A stretch of 18,143 bases of DNA, taken from assembly GCA_029941175.1 (NCBI GenBank), contig JAPYRM010000002.1, positions 1 to 18,143 on the forward strand, read 5' to 3'. Under the pieces are notes generated by a model. The model worked only from the letters and a program-made list of their open reading frames with translations, made no database searches and was not told the origin of the DNA. The first letter of the stretch is position 1, and every line of letters begins with the position of its first letter. The stretch comes from Halobacteriales archaeon. GTDB taxonomy: Archaea > Halobacteriota > Halobacteria > Halobacteriales > Hikarchaeaceae. Of the stretch, positions 14,653 through 18,143 are shown piece after piece. The position numbers and the translations under genes were made by a program.

Positions 14653-15960
14653 ATGTCCGACTGGATTTATGGGCTGTCAATATTAGGAAATTTGGGTGAA
14701 ATATTCCCTGAAAATTCATCATTGACGGTGTTGGTTATAATTGCGATATTGGTGCTACTAGGATTATCTGCATTTTTCTCTTCTGCGGAAATAGCTATGT
14801 TTTCTCTTTCAAAGCATCGTATTGATGCGATGGTAACAGAAGATGTTTCAAATGCAAAAGTGGTTTCTCGGCTCCGGGAACGTCCACAAAACCTATTAGT
14901 AACACTGCTTGTGGGGAATAACATAGTAAATATCGCAATGGCTTCAGTAACTACGAGTGTTTTGGCACTTTATTATACAGGAGGAGTTGCAATAGCACTA
15001 TCAACACTCATCATCACAATACTAGTATTAGTTTTTGGAGAAATAATCCCCAAATCATATGCCATTAGAAATCCAGAATCGTGGTCAGTTAAGATTGCAC
15101 GGATGGTAGACTTTTTTGAGTCAATGTTTTCTCCTGTTGTTCTTGTTTTTATCAGATTGGCCCAGATCATTACAAGAGAGGATTCGGAGGTTGCTATAAG
15201 TAGTCCATACGTTACACGTGATGAAATTCAGGATTTGTTGGAGGTGGGGAAAGTGGAGGGAGTAATAGAAGAAGAAGAACTTGAAATGCTACAGGGTATA
15301 TTTGATCTTGACACGACCATTGCCAAAGAGATCATGACACCTAGGCTTGATATCGATGCGGTATCAATTAGTTCGAGTGTTTCGGATGCGATAAATATTT
15401 GTGTGGGTTCGGGGCATATGTGCCTACCAGTTTATGAGGGAAATTTAGATAATATTCTAGGGGTTGTCACAGTAGGAAATTTATTAAGAGAAAGTAAATC
15501 TAAAGGATCTGAAACTGCGCTGAAAACTATTTTAGAACCTACGATATACGTGCCAGAATCAAAAAAGATTGATGAGTTATTGGCAGAAATGCAAAAAGAT
15601 AGGTTAGGATTGGTAATTGTTGTTGATGAATTTGGGACTGCGGAAGGGTTGATTACACTAGAAGACATACTTGAAGAGATTGTGGGGGAAATTCTTGAAA
15701 GTGAAGAAGAGGTCCCAATAGAATATATTTCTTCAAATATAATCGCGATTAGAGGGGATGTCAATATAGATGAGATTAACTCTACATTGAAAATTGAGCT
15801 TCCAGAAGGGAATGAATTTGAGACGATAGCTGGTTTTGTTCTTGATCAAACAGGGAGAATGGTAGAAGAAGGTGAATTTATCACATATAATGATATCAAA
15901 ATTGCTATAGAAGAAGTGGAAAATACACGGATTTTAAAAGTGATAATAACACTTCCATAG
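14653..15960 (+). CDS. CNNM/CorB-type transporter (DUF21, CBS pair, CorC/HlyC domain)
   Basis: A 435-residue membrane protein with the full CNNM/CorB layout, a family linked to Mg2+ export or transport. The DUF21 domain (about 20-175) has FFSSAEIAMFSLSKHRI (41-57), LVGNNIVNIA (86-95) and the FGEIIPKSYA motif (128-137); membrane helices lie near 22-44, 82-104 and 111-134. A CBS pair follows (about 225-350), with KEIMTPRLDIDAV at its start and GLITLEDILEEIVGEI at its end. The C-terminal CorC/HlyC domain (about 362-435) contains IRGDVNIDEINSTL and FETIAGFVLDQTGR. The ATG has a purine-rich GAGGGGAT 10 bases upstream that could pair with the 16S 3' end. It is divergent from sua5. The call is firm at family level; the ion is not shown. 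Confidence 0.93.
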   Translation: MSDWIYGLSILGNLGEIFPENSSLTVLVIIAILVLLGLSAFFSSAEIAMFSLSKHRIDAMVTEDVSNAKVVSRLRERPQNLLVTLLVGNNIVNIAMASVTTSVLALYYTGGVAIALSTLIITILVLVFGEIIPKSYAIRNPESWSVKIARMVDFFESMFSPVVLVFIRLAQIITREDSEVAISSPYVTRDEIQDLLEVGKVEGVIEEEELEMLQGIFDLDTTIAKEIMTPRLDIDAVSISSSVSDAINICVGSGHMCLPVYEGNLDNILGVVTVGNLLRESKSKGSETALKTILEPTIYVPESKKIDELLAEMQKDRLGLVIVVDEFGTAEGLITLEDILEEIVGEILESEEEVPIEYISSNIIAIRGDVNIDEINSTLKIELPEGNEFETIAGFVLDQTGRMVEEGEFITYNDIKIAIEEVENTRILKVIITLP

Positions 15961-15991
15961 AACATATAGAATGCTAACGGTGACTTCAATA

Positions 15992-16000
15992 AATTAATTA
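15992..16000 (+). promoter_or_regulatory. TATA box of the luciferase-family oxidoreductase gene
   Basis: AATTAATTA, centred 27 bases before the ATG at 16023, consistent with a leaderless transcript separate from the upstream CNNM gene. Confidence 0.45.
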
Positions 16001-16022
16001 CAGTTGTTGAAGATATAACTAT

Positions 16023-17009
16023 ATGGAGAAACAAAAATATGGGATATTACTTCCCAATTTTGGCGAACATGCATCAGTAGAAAAGCTAGTGGAGGGGACC
16101 ATAAAAGCAGAAAAATATGGACTTGATTCGGTGTGGATTAGAGATCACTTGATATTCCAACCTCATGGACTGGAAGGTGCAGATAAGACACATGTAGATA
16201 CATTTGCCGTATTAGCTGGATTGGCAACTGTTACAAAAAAGATTGAACTTGGAACTGCAGTAGTGATACCATTAAGGCATCCTCTGCATCTTGCACATCA
16301 ATTTGCGAGTTTGGATTGGATGTCAAATGGTAGGGCAATTTGTGGCCTTGGTGCAGGAAATTTTAAACATGAATTCGATGCCATTGGTTTTCCAGAGGGT
16401 TATGAGAATAGAACAGGGGTTGTTCGGGAAAATGTCGACATATTAAGAGCTGCATGGAATGAAGATGTCTTTAGTCACGATGGAGACGTATTTTCATTTG
16501 AGGATGTATGGGTTCGACCTCAGCCGGTTAGTGACATTCCCATATGGTATGGGGGTTCAACTCCATTAGCTGTTTCTTGGGCAGCTGAATTCTGTGATGG
16601 GTGGCTCCCAGGTAGAATTAATATGCCAACTTTTGTAAAAGCCATTAAAAAGCTCGAAAGAGAAGCAAAAGAACATGGGAGGCCACGGCCAACGGTGGGT
16701 GCAGTTCCGATTACAAGTCCGGATGAGGACCGACAGAAAGCACTTGATTCTGCAAACGTTCAAGGACTCCTAGATTCATCTAATAAAAGAGATAAATGGG
16801 TCAAACCTGAAGGTGGGAAATTTACTAAAGTTGAAGATCTTGATGGAGTGTTATTAGCAGGTACGCCAGAAGACATAGTAGACGGTGTAGAGAAGTTTGT
16901 TCAAAGTGGACTTAATCATCTTGTGTTCGACTTACGGATGAGATTTGATGATTGGGATTACTGTTTGGATTTATTAGGACAAGACATACTTCCCAACTGC
17001 CCTAGATAA
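16023..17009 (+). CDS. Luciferase-like (LLM class) F420- or flavin-dependent oxidoreductase
   Basis: A 328-residue TIM-barrel protein of the bacterial luciferase-like family. Family signatures are YGILLPNFG (6-14), EKYGLDSVWIRDHL (30-43), LGTAVVIPLRHPLHLAHQFASLD (77-98), GRAICGLGAGNFKHEFDAIGFP (103-124) followed by the ENVDILRAAW helix, and PIWYGGSTPLAVSWAAEFCDGW. In archaea most such proteins use coenzyme F420, and in haloarchaeal relatives either F420 or FMN is possible; the sequence alone does not decide. It resembles Mer and F420-dependent dehydrogenases only at superfamily level. The substrate is unknown. The next gene on the strand, an alpha/beta hydrolase, begins 124 bases downstream, and a hydantoinase-like amidohydrolase lies beyond it, which hints at a catabolic role. 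Confidence 0.88.
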   Translation: MEKQKYGILLPNFGEHASVEKLVEGTIKAEKYGLDSVWIRDHLIFQPHGLEGADKTHVDTFAVLAGLATVTKKIELGTAVVIPLRHPLHLAHQFASLDWMSNGRAICGLGAGNFKHEFDAIGFPEGYENRTGVVRENVDILRAAWNEDVFSHDGDVFSFEDVWVRPQPVSDIPIWYGGSTPLAVSWAAEFCDGWLPGRINMPTFVKAIKKLEREAKEHGRPRPTVGAVPITSPDEDRQKALDSANVQGLLDSSNKRDKWVKPEGGKFTKVEDLDGVLLAGTPEDIVDGVEKFVQSGLNHLVFDLRMRFDDWDYCLDLLGQDILPNCPR

Positions 17010-17091
17010 GTAAGAATTTAGTTAGAAGGGAGTTTCATTTCTGACAGAATGTATACGTTGAGCTTAATGTTGTTCTTAGTTAATTTGTCAT

Positions 17092-17101
17092 AACGATCGT
17101 T
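17092..17101 (+). promoter_or_regulatory. 10-bp palindrome upstream of the alpha/beta hydrolase
   Basis: AACGATCGTT is a perfect palindrome 33-42 bases before the hydrolase ATG, where it would overlap or abut the BRE/TATA region. It could be an operator; a palindrome this short can also occur by chance. Confidence 0.3.
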
Positions 17102-17133
17102 TTAACAGTTAATAGAAGTTATAATAAGTAGGA

Positions 17134-18045
17134 ATGATAGAAGAAAATGTTACGTTCTATAGTGAAGGTGAAAAGATTGCAGGCATACTTAGATTGCCTG
17201 AAAAAATGAAGGGCCCTGCCCCAGGTATCGTTCAGGGGCCAGGTTTTTTGGGACTAAAAGGTGGGAAGTTATACAAACAATACCATGATTTGTTAGTAGA
17301 TGCGGGTTTTGTTGTATTGGTTTTTGATTATAGAGGGTTTGGAGATAGTGAAGGGGATTCTGTCCTGTATCCAGAGCGCCAGATAGAAGATATCCGCAAT
17401 GCGATTAGCTATATTGAAACTAGGGATGAAGTAGACAATAATCGGATTGGTTTGTTTGGTTCAGGTGGCACAGGCGGGGGGAATGCTGTTGTAGCTGCTG
17501 CACGGGATAAAAGAGTAAAATGTATGGTAGCTAACAATGCTGTTGCAGATGGGGCTGAATGGATAAGGGGAATGCGTAGAGAATATGAATGGCTTGGTTT
17601 ACTTGATGCATTGGAAGGGGATCGTAGGCAACGTGCCCTTACTGGGAAAAGTAAAATGGTACCTTCCAGAGGTTTAGAAGGCCTACAGATACCAACACCT
17701 GAAAGAATGACGACGAATGTTAAAAGTGATGTAGATACTAAAATACCACAAGAGTTGCCCTTGTCTTGTGCAGAAGCCATAATAGAATACTGCCCAGAGG
17801 ATGTTGTTGATCAGATAGATGGTGGGGTTTTATTTATTTGTGTTGAGAATGACGACACAACACCGGAGCGTCAAACTATTCGGTTGTATGAAAAGGCATC
17901 GTCGCCCAAAAAACTTATAATACAAAGAGGGACTTCGCATTACGCTGCTTATGGGAAATATATCAATTTAATTGGTCCACAGATAGTAGAATGGTTTGAA
18001 ACACACCTTAAGTTTGAAGGGTTAAAAATTATCGAAGAAATATAA
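17134..18045 (+). CDS. Alpha/beta hydrolase with non-canonical nucleophile elbow
   Basis: A 303-residue alpha/beta hydrolase of the dienelactone hydrolase / S15 peptidase-like group. Strand and loop marks are PGIVQGPGFLGLKGG (30-44, oxyanion region), FVVLVFDYRGFGDSEGD (59-75) and RIGLFGSGGTGGGNAVVAA (104-122). The histidine is in GTSHYAAYGKY (His269) and the acid is Asp240 or Asp241 in ENDDTTPERQ. The elbow normally reads G-x-S-x-G; here it reads G109-S-G-G-T-G-G, so Ser110 is one place early and Thr113 sits in a G-x-T-x-G frame. Either could be the nucleophile, or the enzyme may not be a classical esterase. A lid-like insertion with MRREYEWLGLL and DRRQRALTGK lies at 147-172. It ends 6 bases before the end of a convergent gene. 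Confidence 0.85.
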   Translation: MIEENVTFYSEGEKIAGILRLPEKMKGPAPGIVQGPGFLGLKGGKLYKQYHDLLVDAGFVVLVFDYRGFGDSEGDSVLYPERQIEDIRNAISYIETRDEVDNNRIGLFGSGGTGGGNAVVAAARDKRVKCMVANNAVADGAEWIRGMRREYEWLGLLDALEGDRRQRALTGKSKMVPSRGLEGLQIPTPERMTTNVKSDVDTKIPQELPLSCAEAIIEYCPEDVVDQIDGGVLFICVENDDTTPERQTIRLYEKASSPKKLIIQRGTSHYAAYGKYINLIGPQIVEWFETHLKFEGLKIIEEI

Positions 18046-18051
18046 AATAAA

Positions 18052-18143
18052 TTAACGATACTCGTTTTTATCTATATATTTTCCATATCCAGGATCGGTA
18101 GTTATTTCACCTTCATCGTAGACAACGGTCCCCCGAACAATTG
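18052..18143 (-). CDS. C-terminal end of an amidohydrolase (dihydroorotase / hydantoinase-like), 5' end outside window
   Basis: The minus strand is open from the window edge to a TAA at 18052-18054 and encodes 30 residues: IVRGTVVYDEGEI, then TTDPGYGKYIDKNEYR. The RG-x-V-V-x-x-x-G-E-x turn followed by PGxGKxI is typical of the C-terminal beta-sandwich of dihydroorotases, allantoinases and hydantoinases. The active site is not in the window, so the substrate cannot be stated. Its end is 6 bases from the end of the convergent alpha/beta hydrolase. Confidence 0.65.
   Translation of the reverse strand, partial: IVRGTVVYDEGEITTDPGYGKYIDKNEYR

Noticed and set aside
1..18143. Mobile elements, tRNA or rRNA genes, toxin-antitoxin pairs or defence genes
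   Set aside because: I saw no transposase or integrase, no terminal inverted repeats, no tRNA cloverleaf and no defence-family motifs; every long open frame is explained by metabolic, replication or membrane families.

Overview
The window reads as a piece of an AT-rich euryarchaeal genome from the haloarchaeal side of the tree. The strongest markers are a 129-residue plant-type [2Fe-2S] ferredoxin with the acidic N-terminal insertion known from Halobacterium, an intein-free DNA polymerase D large subunit (DP2), a DUF5783-like protein found next to a RecJ-family gene, and a small paired-CxxC zinc protein. Base composition is low in GC (about 40% by eye) and most proteins are rich in Lys and Ile rather than very acidic, which does not fit a salt-in halophile. 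A marine, non-halophilic sister lineage of Haloarchaea (Marine Group IV / Hikarchaeia type) is my best guess. That is inference; no rRNA gene is present to test it.

Bases 1-3340 hold histidine biosynthesis and small proteins: the last 19 codons of an unknown plus-strand gene, hisI (minus), ferredoxin (minus), hisA and hisB (plus), an ACT-domain regulator (plus) and the small zinc protein (minus). HisB carries an extra 43-residue N-terminus with a C2HC zinc-finger pattern. The hisA-hisB gap holds a perfect 29-bp direct repeat with four copies of TCCGCATA upstream of a good TATA box.

Bases 3440-6931 are polC (DP2). From 6981 to 11200 a minus-strand block reads, in order of transcription, hemC-like gene, RecJ-like DHH nuclease, DUF5783-like protein, sulfatase-like hydrolase. 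The hemC-like gene keeps the fold-level signature of haloarchaeal hydroxymethylbilane synthase, but by manual alignment it has lost the cofactor cysteine, the catalytic aspartate and most substrate-binding arginines. It looks like an intact pseudo-enzyme. A DedA-family membrane protein diverges from it.

Bases 11800-18143 hold a membrane heterodisulfide-reductase-like cytochrome b / Fe-S oxidoreductase (minus), a Sua5/YrdC tRNA t6A enzyme (minus), a CNNM/CorB-type transporter (plus), a luciferase-family F420/flavin oxidoreductase (plus), an alpha/beta hydrolase with an altered nucleophile elbow (plus) and the C-terminal end of an amidohydrolase (dihydroorotase/hydantoinase-like, minus). The last three may form a small catabolic group.

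Several genes have a TATA-like box centred about 25-27 bases before the start codon, which points to leaderless transcripts as in Haloarchaea. No intergenic stretch exceeds about 125 bases. I see no tRNA, rRNA, CRISPR array, insertion sequence or intein.
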